This document shows, piece by piece, positions 42,437 to 52,700 of a stretch of DNA of 64,000 nucleotides (positions within the stretch are counted from its first letter, which is position 1; each line of letters opens with the position of its first letter). This DNA comes from Mailhella massiliensis. GTDB lineage: Bacteria; Desulfobacterota; Desulfovibrionia; Desulfovibrionales; Desulfovibrionaceae. A program made the position numbers and the translations under genes. Below the pieces are notes generated by a model. That model made no database searches. It was not told the origin of the DNA and was given only the letters and a program-made list of their open reading frames with translations. The stretch covers positions 354,256 through 418,255 of the forward strand of contig NZ_LT706952.1 in the NCBI RefSeq assembly GCF_900155525.1. The letters run 5' to 3'.

Positions 42437-43536
42437 TGCTCCGCTGCGCATCTTCGGCGGCCGCAATGCTCTGCCGTGTTCTTCCCCGTTCTTTTTGCAT
42501 CTGTCCGGGCAGGGAGTATTCCCTCTGAGGAGCGTCCGGTCTCGGCGGCCTTACGGCTTTTGTGCTCCGGCTGCGTATGCCCGCCGGCAAAAACGGCATA
42601 TGACCGCGCCGCAAAAAAAGCACGGACGCCCTTTCCGACAACGATTCCCGCCGTGCCTGAACAGAAAAATACCGTGTCAGGCACGATGAAACCTCCCCCG
42701 CCGCCTGAGACATGCGGGAGTGTTCCCTCCGCCCCTCTGCGCCCGTCTTCTTCCCCGCCCGGCACGGCCGACGCACAGGCACGAATTCTGTACGACTGGT
42801 TTTCAGGGTCCCATTCTCCTCATGCACGCCGCCGGGCCTGCCGTACCCGCAGACAGGAAACACGCCGCGGTGACTGGCGCCGCTGCGGAATGCCCCATGC
42901 CGTGTGCCCTCAGCCAGAAAGCGCCCTGTGCAGAACCCCGTTTTCCCGTTCCGCCGCCTGCGCGGAAAAGAAACGGGGACGACGGCGGCTCTCCTTCCGC
43001 CCTCGTCCCCGTTCTTCCTTCGCGCCGCCATGGCGCGTTTCAAGGCATTTCCTCTGTGAAAGCTCCGGCCTCTGCGGTCGTTACGGCTCCCGTGTCGCGG
43101 CGCATATGCGCGCCCGCTCTTGCAGCATAAACACGGTTCTGCCGCCCCGGGCTCCCGTCAACGCCGCCGCGGTCCTCTCTGCGTTCTGCAAGAAACGGAC
43201 GACCGCAGCCTCGTGACGGCTCTCCCTCAGGCGTTCTTCAGCGGACCGTGCCGCCGTTACCCGAAACCTGAGCGCAGGACATACGCCCGGGCCGTCGATA
43301 GAAAAGGTTTGTTGTATCCGCCTGAAAAGGTTCCGTGAAACATGCGCCTTCCCACGTTGCGGAAGGGAACCTGCGAAAACCGCATGACACCAGGCGGCAT
43401 ATCCCCCCACCGGTTCCTCCGCTCCGGGCGCATTCTGCGAACGATTCCTTCGCCGGCCGCATTCTCTGCCTTCACGGCGGAATGTGCAGGCCGCGGCCCT
43501 GTTCCCTCTGCATCCGTTTTCTGAGGCGGTGCCGGA
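42437..43536. other. Long gene-free GC-rich region
   Basis: About 1.1 kb. It has an inverted repeat near 42649-42688 (CGTGCCTGA with TCAGGCACG) and two diverged similar stretches at about 42518-42590 and 43048-43115. Open frames on both strands are Arg/Pro/Ser-rich and unsupported. Confidence 0.5.
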
Positions 43537-43890
43537 TCAGACTCTGCGCTCGAGCTCCCCGCTCTGTCCGCCTTCCATCATGGGCACCCCCATCTGCGCG
43601 CCCGAAGGCTGGGCCTGAAACGCGCCGGGCGTGACGTGCGGGGCCTCCGCCCTGCTCGACACCAGAGAATAGCCGAGTTTGCCCGCCATATATTCCAGCG
43701 GCTTGGTATCTCCCGTCTGCAACATGATCTGCAACAGCGTTTCCGCGCCCAGCTTCGCGCCCGTATCGTACGGATTCACTTCACGCAGAAGCGTGGAATA
43801 GGGCTTGCCTATGGCCTTTGCCAGATCTTTGGCAGGCACCGGGTTATCAAGCACCAGATTATGAATGAGTGTGGAAAGTTCCGATACCAT
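43537..43890 (-). CDS. Phage CII-like regulatory protein 1
   Basis: A 117-residue protein. VPAKDLAKAIGKPYSTLLRE and VNPYDTGAKLGAETLLQIM followed by TGDTKPLEYMAGKLGYSLV match the phage regulatory CII family (helix-turn-helix transcription activators). The C-terminal 40 residues are a flexible Gln/Gly/Met-rich tail. ATG at 43890 has AAGGAGG. A shorter paralogue lies at 44733-44996. No other early phage genes are near, so both may be domesticated regulators. Confidence 0.8.
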   Translation of the reverse strand: MVSELSTLIHNLVLDNPVPAKDLAKAIGKPYSTLLREVNPYDTGAKLGAETLLQIMLQTGDTKPLEYMAGKLGYSLVSSRAEAPHVTPGAFQAQPSGAQMGVPMMEGGQSGELERRV

Positions 43891-44221
43891 AAAAACCTCC
43901 TTGCTTTTCTGAAAACCTGTTTTTCTCTCCGGTACCCCTGTCGCTTTCATAAGGAAATGATACAAAAACACCGGTCTCAGTGTATTCCATTTTTGATACT
44001 GCACGTCAAGGAAAACACAATAAAAAATAATACATTTCAATGTTATAGAATATCGCTCGTCCCGAATCGGCAACATGACGGCAGCGGTGCATCCCGTGGG
44101 CCGGAAAAAACGCCCGAAACGCCGCCCTGTACCTCCGTCTTGCAATCCGACTTGCAACTTTTCTTCGTATGGCCTAAAAAGAACAAAGTACCCTTTCAAC
44201 TTCGGCAGGTTTGCCATTGCC
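43891..44221. other. AT-rich divergent promoter region
   Basis: About 330 bp between the first CII-like gene (minus) and the lipoprotein gene (plus). 43960-44055 is clearly AT-rich, as expected for promoters in this GC-rich genome; I could not place boxes with confidence. Confidence 0.45.
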
Positions 44222-44731
44222 ATGATGACGATTCGCGCCTTTTCCCTGTTCCGGCGAGTGTTTCTTCTGTTCTTGTGTGCGGCCGTGGCCACCCTTGCGA
44301 CGGGCTGCGGCAAACAGACCTACCGTCCCGCCTACACGCAGACCCGCGCGGTCAGCGGAAGCGGCGCGGCCATAGCCGCCAGTGCGAAAAGCCAGCTCGG
44401 CCGCCCCTATGTGTCCGGCGGAACCTCCCCCTCCCGCGGCTTCGACTGCTCCGGCCTCGTGTACTGGGCCTGCGCCAGCAACGGCATCAGCGTTCCGCGC
44501 ATCAGCCGCGACCAGGCCTCCGCAGGGCAGCGCATCAAGCGCGGCAATCTCCGCCCCGGGGACATCGTCGTGTTCAAGATTCCGCGCTCCGGCTACCATA
44601 CCGGCATCTACATCGGGCAGAACAGCTTCGTACACAGTCCGAAGCCCCGGGCCCGCGTGCGCATCGAATCGCTCTCCGTCGACTACTGGGACCGCTACTA
44701 TGTGACGGCCCGCCGCGTGGCGCGACGCTGA
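44222..44731 (+). CDS. NlpC/P60 cell-wall hydrolase lipoprotein
   Basis: A 169-residue exported protein. A hydrophobic signal ends in the lipobox LATGC, so it is a lipoprotein. The catalytic Cys is in SRGFDCSGLVYWAC, the His in GYHTGIYIG, and a third polar residue follows, the Spr/NlpC DL-endopeptidase triad. It probably cuts peptidoglycan stem peptides. The start is one of two adjacent ATGs at 44222/44225. It ends 1 bp before the convergent second CII-like gene. Confidence 0.88.
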   Translation: MMTIRAFSLFRRVFLLFLCAAVATLATGCGKQTYRPAYTQTRAVSGSGAAIAASAKSQLGRPYVSGGTSPSRGFDCSGLVYWACASNGISVPRISRDQASAGQRIKRGNLRPGDIVVFKIPRSGYHTGIYIGQNSFVHSPKPRARVRIESLSVDYWDRYYVTARRVARR

Positions 44732-44732
44732 G

Positions 44733-44996
44733 TCATTCCCCTTCCTCCTTTCCCGGCATCCTCTCCAGGCGCAGCCCCATAAGCTGCGCCATGTATTCCA
44801 GCGGCCTGACGTCGCGGCTCACCAGCATGATGTTCAGGAGCGTATCCGCCCCGAGTTTCGCCCCCTTGTCGTAGGGATTCACCTCCCGCATGAGGGTCGG
44901 ATAGGTTTTTCCCACGCGGCGGGCAAGCATCTGGACGCCGCACGGAGCACTGACCACCACGTCCTGAACCAGCATGGAAAAATCATGGAACAGCAT
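44733..44996 (-). CDS. Phage CII-like regulatory protein 2
   Basis: An 87-residue protein with CGVQMLARRVGKTYPTLMRE, VNPYDKGAKLGADTLLNIM and RPLEYMAQLMGLRLE, clearly paralogous to the protein at 43537-43890 (NPYDxGAKLGAxTLLxIM in common) but without the long C-terminal tail. Ribosome site AAGGAGA. The pair flanks an NlpC/P60 gene, with the second copy converging on it. Confidence 0.78.
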   Translation of the reverse strand: MLFHDFSMLVQDVVVSAPCGVQMLARRVGKTYPTLMREVNPYDKGAKLGADTLLNIMLVSRDVRPLEYMAQLMGLRLERMPGKEEGE

Positions 44997-45910
44997 GGCT
45001 TCCGTTCTCCTTTTTAAGCCGTTTTTCCATTATTATCAACAAACCTATATATTTTACTAAGAGCCTTGTAAATTATAAAGATATTATATTTTATCTTTAT
45101 GTAATCATTGAATTATTTTTCATGCATAAAAAGTGCGTGAAAAACACGGACAGGAAAAGGGAAAAACAAGTCTGGTATACCCGTTCCCGCAAAGCGGAAT
45201 CTGCGTTTCCCGGAGCGGGAAATATAAAAAAACATCAATAAAAATGAGGTGATAAAAAAACAGCGGCAAAACACGGGGCACAACGCCGTCGTGTCGGGAG
45301 TTTTTTTTCCGGCCGCAGCGCTCCCGGCGAAGAAAAAAAATCCTGTTTTTTCCCTGTACGGAGGCCGCATCCCCCTGCATACGCCGCTTTTCACGCCATG
45401 CCCCGGCGGCAGGAACAGGTTTGCGCCGCAGCCTCTTCCCCTGCACTTTTCCGCCTTTTTTCCGTACCGGAAGGAAAAAATGCATGTTCCCGCCCTGTTA
45501 TCGGAGGCGGCATGCCGCGCGCCTATGCCGTTCCGCACAGGCCGTAAAAAATCGCGTCTTCCGCGGAATGGTATACCACTGGCGGCGCAGACGGCGCAGA
45601 ACGCCCCGGAAAACCTTTCCGCTCACGAAAAACCGGGGGATAGAGGCGCGTTCTTACCACGTAAAGAGGCAATCTGGAGACGCCCTCCCCCGATGCCCCA
45701 CGCCGGGCGATGCGAAAGCGCACCGATTCTCCCCACGGAGTCCCCCGTGAAAGCGGCTGCTTAATTTAAGGAAGACATGGTTGCGATGAAGCGCCGGAAG
45801 GCCTGCCCTCCCCCGGCGGAAACAACGGCGGCGTTTTTCCGTCCCCTCCCGCCCCTGACGAACACGCCCGTGCGGCAAGACGAAACGTGCCGGACGGACG
45901 AACGGGCATG
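44997..45910. other. Gene-free stretch upstream of the CII-like gene
   Basis: About 910 bp. 45005-45130 is very AT-rich and probably carries the promoter for the second CII-like gene. The rest is mixed with A-runs and no supported gene. Confidence 0.45.
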
Positions 45911-45952
45911 AAAAATCCCGGCTTCCCTGCGGAAACGGCAGGAAAACCGGGA
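45911..45952 (-). terminator. Terminator of the LysR gene
   Basis: Minus-strand hairpin TCCCGG... / ...CCGGGA with inner CCTGCC/GGCAGG pairing, then ATTTTTC. 27 bp beyond the stop. Confidence 0.75.
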
Positions 45953-45978
45953 AACATGCGGACGAAGTGAACCGGGCA

Positions 45979-46887
45979 TCAGAACATTTTGTCATCCTGC
46001 TCGAAAGCCCGCTGATAGTAATCCTTCAGGTTGCGGCACAGACTCTCCAGCACATCGCGGCGGCTGAAGGAGTTGTTCCAGATGAGATAGATGTTGTGGG
46101 TGGCGAGGGCCATGGTATCCATGTCCAGAATAACGAGGTTCTTCATGGAGGAATCGCTGATGATACGTTTGGCCAGTCCCAGAGGTACGGCCGTCCAGCC
46201 GATGCCGAGGGACGCCCAGTACATGGCGACGAGCACGTCGTTCACCTCCCAGTACTGGGAATTGAGCAGGTAGCGCTGGGCACGGGACCCGCTGAACACG
46301 ATCTGCCGGCACTGGGCAAGATCGTCCACGCTCACATGCTTCTTCTGCCCCAGGACGGAATTGCAGGAAGCCACCAGACAGTAACGCATCTGCCCGAGGC
46401 ACATCATTTCGCAGTTCTTCTTGATTTCGGGAAGATGGCCCAGCACCAGCCCTATGTGCGCCGTGCCCTCGCTGACCTGATTCCACACCTCGTCGAGCGA
46501 GACGATGTGAAAACTGCCCCGCAGAAAGGGATAATTCTCCGCAAGCGACGCTATGCCTTCCGATATGCCCTGAAAAGGTACGCCGTGACTGATGACCGCG
46601 TTGAGCCGTACCGCGTCGCCGCTGTACTGGGCCACGGCGCAGGAATCGAAACGATGGCTCTGCCTGAGCACGGCGTATGCCTCGGGCAGGAGCGCCTTGC
46701 CCGCCTCCGTAAGAATGGGAGAACGGGAAGAACGGTCGAAAAGTTCCACACCGAGGCTGTCCTCCAGCATGGCGATATGGGTGCTCACCACCGACTGCGC
46801 CCTGCCCATGGCGCGGCCGGCGGCGGAAAAGGAACCTTTTTCCGCCGCCGTGACGAAGGCGCGCAGTTGTTCTATGATCCAGTTCAT
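45979..46887 (-). CDS. LysR-family regulator divergent to RND efflux operon
   Basis: A 302-residue LysR-type regulator. HTH in AAEKGSFSAAGRAMGRAQ and HIAMLEDSLGVELFDRSSR; effector-binding domain behind it. It is transcribed away from the outer-membrane factor gene 227 bp away, the usual layout for a local regulator of an efflux operon. A palindrome ATCAA-N4-TTGAT sits in the shared region. Confidence 0.9.
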   Translation of the reverse strand: MNWIIEQLRAFVTAAEKGSFSAAGRAMGRAQSVVSTHIAMLEDSLGVELFDRSSRSPILTEAGKALLPEAYAVLRQSHRFDSCAVAQYSGDAVRLNAVISHGVPFQGISEGIASLAENYPFLRGSFHIVSLDEVWNQVSEGTAHIGLVLGHLPEIKKNCEMMCLGQMRYCLVASCNSVLGQKKHVSVDDLAQCRQIVFSGSRAQRYLLNSQYWEVNDVLVAMYWASLGIGWTAVPLGLAKRIISDSSMKNLVILDMDTMALATHNIYLIWNNSFSRRDVLESLCRNLKDYYQRAFEQDDKMF

Positions 46888-46923
46888 GTTTCCTCCTTCC
46901 TGGAAACATAAGTTTCTTTTTGT

Positions 46924-46937
46924 ATCAAAATCTTGAT
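46924..46937. promoter_or_regulatory. Candidate LysR-type operator
   Basis: ATCAAAATCTTGAT, a perfect 5-4-5 dyad located 37 bp upstream of the LysR start codon in an AT-rich stretch; a further TTGAT half-site follows at about 46943. Confidence 0.45.
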
Positions 46938-47114
46938 GTTTCTTGATTTTTTATAACAAGAAATATACGGTATGTCCACACGACATAATGATGATACCCG
47001 GCCGCAAAAACGGTTCCGCCCAAGGCCAGACCTCCGACGGCGCCGCACGGCTTCATGATTTTATTTTTTGTAATTTCAACACTTTATTATCATAAAGGAT
47101 ACAGGAGCATCTTT

Positions 47115-48521
47115 ATGATCAAAATGTTGTCGCTTCTTGCCCCGGCCGTCGTGCTGCTTCTTTCGGGGTGCAGCCTTGCGCCCGACTACCAGCGCCCGGA
47201 AATGGACATTCCCCAGACGTGGGAAGCGTCGCAGTCACAGGCTCTCCAGACGAAGTGGTGGGAACGCTTCCATGACGACACCCTGAACGCTCTGGTGGAA
47301 GAAGCGCTTAAAAACAACAGGAACATCGACCAGGCCATGGCCAATGTGGACCAGGCCCAGGCGGGACTCGGCATCGCCCGCGACGCGCTTCTGCCCGTAC
47401 CCGCAGCCTCTGCGGAGGGTTCGCGTACCATGGCGCGCTCCTCCACCTCCCCCATTGCGATGCAGAACAACGGAAAGAACACGCACACCTTCTCCGGCGC
47501 CCTTTCCGCAAGCTGGACGCTGGATTTCTGGGGCAAATACTGGAACGCCGCCGAATCGGCCCGCTCCAGCCTGGTGGCCACGGAAGCCGCGCGCGACAAC
47601 GTGATCCTCACCGTGGCCGCAAGCACGGTGGAGTCCTACTTCTGGCTGAGCGCCTACACCTGGCAGGAGGAAATCGCGCGGGATGTTCTGAAGAACCGTG
47701 AAGATTCCCTGACCATTTACCAGAACCGCTTCGACAACGGCCAGATCAGCGACCTCGACATCCTGAGCATACGCGCCAACGTGGAAACGGCCCGCAACGC
47801 TCTGGCCACGGCCAGAATCGCCAAGAATGCGGCCGAAACCTCCCTTGCCGTGCTGCTCGGCCGCTCCCCTGCGGAAATCATGAAGAAGGACGGCATCACG
47901 GCCAAGTCCTCCCTCATGAAGTCTCTGAACAAGACCCCCGTGCTGCCTTCGGGCCTGCCCTCCCAGCTTCTGGAACAGCGCCCCGACATCCGTCAGGCCG
48001 AAGCCAACCTTCAGGCCGCCAACTACGACATCGGCACGGCGCGGGCCTCGTTCTTCCCCTCCTTCTCCCTCACGGGCCTTCTCGGCGGCGCAAGTCTCGA
48101 GCTCAACGAACTGCTCAGAAGCTCCAACCAGTACGCGAACCTCGGCGGAAGCATCAGCCTGCCTCTGAACTTCTGGACCATCAAGCGCACCGTGGACAGC
48201 GCCGAAGCTGCCAAAAAAGCCGCAGTGGCCACCTATGAGCTTACGGTGCAGAACGCCTTCAAGGACGTGCGCGACGCGCTCGTTTCCCAGACCGAATACG
48301 CCAACTCCGTGGGCGCCCTCACCCGCCAGGTGGACTATCTTTCCCGCGCCGTCATGCACGCGCGCACCCGCTACGACAACGGCTTCGCCTCCTACCTCGA
48401 CCTGCTCACCGCGGAAAGCAATCTCTTCACCGCCCAGCAGTCTCTGGCGGCGGCCCACGCCAGTCATCTCGTCAGCATTGCCGAAGTGTGCCTCGCCCTC
48501 GGCGGCGGCTGGCAGGAATAA
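47115..48521 (+). CDS. RND efflux outer-membrane lipoprotein (OprM/NodT family)
   Basis: A 468-residue outer-membrane factor. Signal with lipobox LLSGC; then DYQRPEMDIPQTW, a typical start of the mature NodT-type protein; two repeated helical halves (NNRNIDQAMANVDQAQ and SLLEQRPDIRQAE-like region) build the trimeric TolC-like duct. ATG at 47115 with ACAGGAG. First gene of a three-gene operon. Confidence 0.93.
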   Translation: MIKMLSLLAPAVVLLLSGCSLAPDYQRPEMDIPQTWEASQSQALQTKWWERFHDDTLNALVEEALKNNRNIDQAMANVDQAQAGLGIARDALLPVPAASAEGSRTMARSSTSPIAMQNNGKNTHTFSGALSASWTLDFWGKYWNAAESARSSLVATEAARDNVILTVAASTVESYFWLSAYTWQEEIARDVLKNREDSLTIYQNRFDNGQISDLDILSIRANVETARNALATARIAKNAAETSLAVLLGRSPAEIMKKDGITAKSSLMKSLNKTPVLPSGLPSQLLEQRPDIRQAEANLQAANYDIGTARASFFPSFSLTGLLGGASLELNELLRSSNQYANLGGSISLPLNFWTIKRTVDSAEAAKKAAVATYELTVQNAFKDVRDALVSQTEYANSVGALTRQVDYLSRAVMHARTRYDNGFASYLDLLTAESNLFTAQQSLAAAHASHLVSIAEVCLALGGGWQE

Positions 48522-48560
48522 CCCTCACCAACTCCATCCGTACTCAAGGAGCATATCATA

Positions 48561-49751
48561 ATGGCCAGATTTCGTACCCTTGCGCCTGCTCTGCTGGCGC
48601 TCCCCCTCCTTCTTGCCGGCTGCGACCAGCTGAGCGGCCTCGTGTCCAAAAAGGAATCCGCGGCTCCCCAGGCCCGCGTCACCCGCGTGACCTGTGTGGA
48701 ACTGACTCCGCACAAGGTGGACATCCAGCGCGAACTCACGGGCCGCACCAGCTCCTACCGCTGGGCCGAGGTGCGCCCCGAAGTGGGCGGCATTCTTAAG
48801 GAACGCTGCTTCACCGAAGGTTCCATGGTCAAGGAAGGCGACGTGCTTTACCGCATCGAACCCGATACCTACAAGGCCGCGCTCGACAAGGCCCGCGCCG
48901 ACCTCGCAAGCGCCGAAGCCAATCTTGCCGTGACGAAACTGCGCGAACGCCGTACCGCCAGTATGCTCAAGACCAAATCCGTGAGTCAGCAGGACTACGA
49001 CGACGTGAAGGCCACCCTGCGCCAGGCCCAGGCTTCCGTGCAGGCCTGCAAGGCGGCCGTGGATTCGGCGGAGATCAACTACCGCCGCACCGAGGTGCGC
49101 GCCCCCATCAGCGGCCGCATCACCCTCAGCAACTACACCGTGGGCGCCCTGCTCACCGCAAGCCAGGCTTCGCCGCTTGCCACCATCTACCAGACCGACC
49201 CCGTGTATGTGGAAGTCTCCCAGTCTTCCGACGACCTCTACTCCCTCAAGAAGCAGTTCGACGAACGCGGCGGCATGAAGAGCGCCGACCCCTCCCACAT
49301 CAAGGCCCTGCTCACCATGCACGACGGCGAGTACTACCCTGCGGCCGGGCACCTCAACTTCACGGGCGTGAACGTGGACCAGACCACCAACACCATCACC
49401 CTGCGCGCGGAATTTCCCAACCCCGACGGTTCGCTCCTGCCCGGCCTGTTCGTGCGCGTGAGCGTCGTGCTCGGCGAAGACACGAACGCCATTCTCGCCC
49501 CGCAGAAGGCCGTGCTGCGCGACCTCAAGGGCAAGCCCTACGTCTATGTGGTCAACAAGGACGGCGTCGCCGAACGCCGCTTCATCACCGTAAGTCACGC
49601 CATCGGCAACGACTGGTATGTGACCGACGGCCTCGAACTCGGCGAGAAAATCGTGCTCAACGGCGTCCACAACGTGCGCAGCGGCATGAAGGTGCAGGAA
49701 ATTTCCGAAGAGCAGATGAAGGCCGAGCAGGAATCCGGAGGCGCTGAATAA
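48561..49751 (+). CDS. RND efflux periplasmic adaptor (AcrA/MexA type)
   Basis: A 396-residue membrane-fusion lipoprotein. Lipobox LLLAGC; lipoyl half EVRPEVGGILKERCFTEGS; alpha-hairpin with two long helices; then RTEVRAPISGRITLS and beta-barrel and membrane-proximal domains (AQKAVLRDLKGKPYVYV-like). It links the inner-membrane pump to the outer-membrane duct. Its stop overlaps the pump start as TAATG. Confidence 0.94.
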   Translation: MARFRTLAPALLALPLLLAGCDQLSGLVSKKESAAPQARVTRVTCVELTPHKVDIQRELTGRTSSYRWAEVRPEVGGILKERCFTEGSMVKEGDVLYRIEPDTYKAALDKARADLASAEANLAVTKLRERRTASMLKTKSVSQQDYDDVKATLRQAQASVQACKAAVDSAEINYRRTEVRAPISGRITLSNYTVGALLTASQASPLATIYQTDPVYVEVSQSSDDLYSLKKQFDERGGMKSADPSHIKALLTMHDGEYYPAAGHLNFTGVNVDQTTNTITLRAEFPNPDGSLLPGLFVRVSVVLGEDTNAILAPQKAVLRDLKGKPYVYVVNKDGVAERRFITVSHAIGNDWYVTDGLELGEKIVLNGVHNVRSGMKVQEISEEQMKAEQESGGAE

Positions 49752-52700
49752 TGCTTTCCCGCTTTTTCATCCATCACCCCATCTTCGCATGGGTGCTGGC
49801 CATCGTCACCATGCTTTTCGGTGTGCTGGCCATCTTCACCATGCCCATATCGCAGTACCCGGAAGTGGCGTCGCCTTCCATACGCATCTACACCCGTTAC
49901 TCGGGCGCTTCCCCCACCACCGTGGACCAGACCGTCACGCAGGTCATCGAACAGAACATGACCGGTATCGACAACCTGATCTACATGCAGTCCAAGTCCG
50001 ACTCCTCGGGCATGTCCACCATCACCCTCACCTTCGAGGTGGGCACCGACCCCGACGTCGCCCACATGCAGGTGCAGAACAAGGTGCAGCAGGTGCAGTC
50101 GCAGCTGCCCACCGCCGTGCAGAGCTACGGCGTGTCCGTGTCCAAGGGCAACGACAACATGTTCATGGTCATCGCCCTGTTCTCCCCCGACGACAGTCAG
50201 GAGAACATCGACCTTGCCGACTACATCAGCACCAACATCAAGGACGAAATCAGCCGTACCCAGGGCGTGGGTACCGTGCAGGTATTCGGCGGCAAGTACG
50301 TCATGCGCATCTGGCTCGACCCGGACAAGCTGACCAAGTACAAGCTCACCCCCTCCGACATACGCAACGCCATTTCCGCCCAGAACATGGAAGTCACCGC
50401 CGGCCAGCTCGGCGCGAACATGATCGGCGGCAGGAACGACCAGGCGCTCAACGTCATCATCAAGGCCCAGAGCCTCCTGCGCAATGCCGAAGAATTCGAG
50501 AACGTGCTTCTGAAGGTGACCGAAGACGGCCAGAGAGTGTTCATCCGCGACGTGGCCCGCGTGACCATGGGCACGGAAATGGACGGCATCACCAGCTACT
50601 ACAACAAGCACCCCGCCTCGGGCATAGGCATCACCCTCGCCCCCGGCGCCAACGGTCTTGAAACCGCCAACCTCGTAAAGGCCAAGATCGAGGAACTCTC
50701 GCACTACTTCCCCGACGGCATGGCCTACGAACTGGCCTTCGACACCACGCCCCCCGTCATCGCCTCCATCCATGAAGTGGTGAAGACGCTGGTGGAAGCC
50801 ATCATCCTCGTGTTCCTCGTGATGTGGCTGTTCCTGCAGAGTTTCCGCGCCACCATCATTCCCACCATCGCCGTGCCCGTCGTTCTGCTCGGCACCATGG
50901 GCGTGCTGCTCGCCTTCGGCTACAGCATCAACACCCTGACGCTGTTCGCCATGGTGCTCGCCATCGGTCTGCTCGTGGACGACGCCATCGTGGTCGTGGA
51001 AAACGTGGAGCGCGTGATTGAGGAAGAACACCTCGACCCCGTCACCGCCACGGAAAAATCCATGGATCAGATCAGCTCCTCGCTGATCGGCATCGGCGTG
51101 GTGCTGTCCGCCGTGTTCTTGCCCATGGCCTTCATGAGCGGTTCCACGGGCGTGATCTACCGGCAGTTCTCCGTCACCATCGTGTCGGCCATGACTCTGT
51201 CCGTGCTCGTGGCCCTCATTCTTACCCCCTCGCTGTGCGCAAGCCTGCTCAAGCCCCACAGCCAGGGCGCGCAGCACGGTTTCTTCGGCTGGTTCAACCG
51301 CATGTTCACCAAGAACCAGCACCGCTATGCGGGCGGCGTGTACAGCCTCGTGCAGCGCGGCGGCAGGCTCATGATCATCTATGCGCTGCTCGTTGCGGGC
51401 CTCGGCCTCGTGTACAGGCAGCTGCCCACCTCCTTCCTGCCTTCGGAAGACCAGGGCGCCGTCATGACCATGCTCCAGATGCCCCCCAACGCCACGCTGG
51501 AACAGACCAGAACGCAGTTTGAAAAAGTGGCCGACTACATCCTCAACGATGAAAAGGAAAACGTCGAATCCTTCATGTTCGTGGCCGGTTACGGCATGGG
51601 CGGCGTGGCGGAAAACACCGGCATGGGCTTCGTGAAGCTCAAGGACTACGCGGAACGCACCAGGCCCGGGCAGGACGCCGCTTCCGTGGCCGCCCGCATC
51701 CGCCAGAAGTTCGCGGGCATTCTCGACGGTCAGCTCATCGCCGCCATTCCCCCGGCCATCATCGCCCTCGGCATGACCAACGGTTTCACCATGGAACTGC
51801 AGGACAGAGGCGGCGTGGGCCACGAAAAACTGGTGGAAGCGGGCAAGCAGCTCATGGGCGCGGCCTTCGCCAACCCGAACATCGCCTACATCCGCCCCAC
51901 GGGCATGGACGACATCACCCAGTTCAACATCAATCTGGACAACGCCAAGGCCACCAGCATGGGCCTTGCCCTCTCCAGCGTGAACACCGACGTCTCCACC
52001 ATGCTGGGCGGCACCTACGTCAACGACTTCGTGCACAACGAACGCGTGAAGAAGGTGTACGTGCAGGGCGACGCCTCCGTGCGCCGCAACCCCGAAAGCC
52101 TGAACCGCATCCATTTCCGCAACGAATACGGCGAAATGGTGCCCTTCAACGCCGTGTATTCCACGAACTGGACCTTCGGCCCCGCCGTTCTCCAGCGCTA
52201 CAACGCCATGCCCGCCCTTGAATATCAGGGCGAACCCGTGCCCGGCGTCGCCTCCGGTATCGCCATGGCCATCATGGAAGAGGAAGTGAGAAAGCTCGGC
52301 AAGGACTTCGGCATGGAATGGACGGGTCTTTCCTATCAGGAAAAAATGGCCGGTTCCCAGACCACCATGCTGTACGCGCTCTCCGTGCTCGTGGTGTTCC
52401 TGGCCCTCGCCGCCCTGTACGAAAGCTGGTCCATCCCCTTCGCCGTGCTGCTCGTCATCCCCCTCGGTATTCTGGGCGCGGTGCTCGGCACCTACTTCAA
52501 GGGCCTGACCAACGACGTGTACTTCCAGGTAGGTATTCTGGCCGTCATGGGCCTCTCGTCCAAGAACGCCATTCTTATCGTGGAATTCGCACGAAACCTC
52601 ATGGAGGAAGGCCGCAGCCTCCTCGACGCCACGGTGGAAGCCTGCCGCCTGCGTCTGCGCCCCATCCTCATGACCTCCCTGGCCTTCGGTCTCGGCGTGC

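Noticed and set aside
42069..43043. A 324-codon minus-strand frame beside the SRP RNA
   Set aside because: It overlaps the SRP RNA gene antisense and its product is Arg/Ser/Pro-rich without any recognisable domain.
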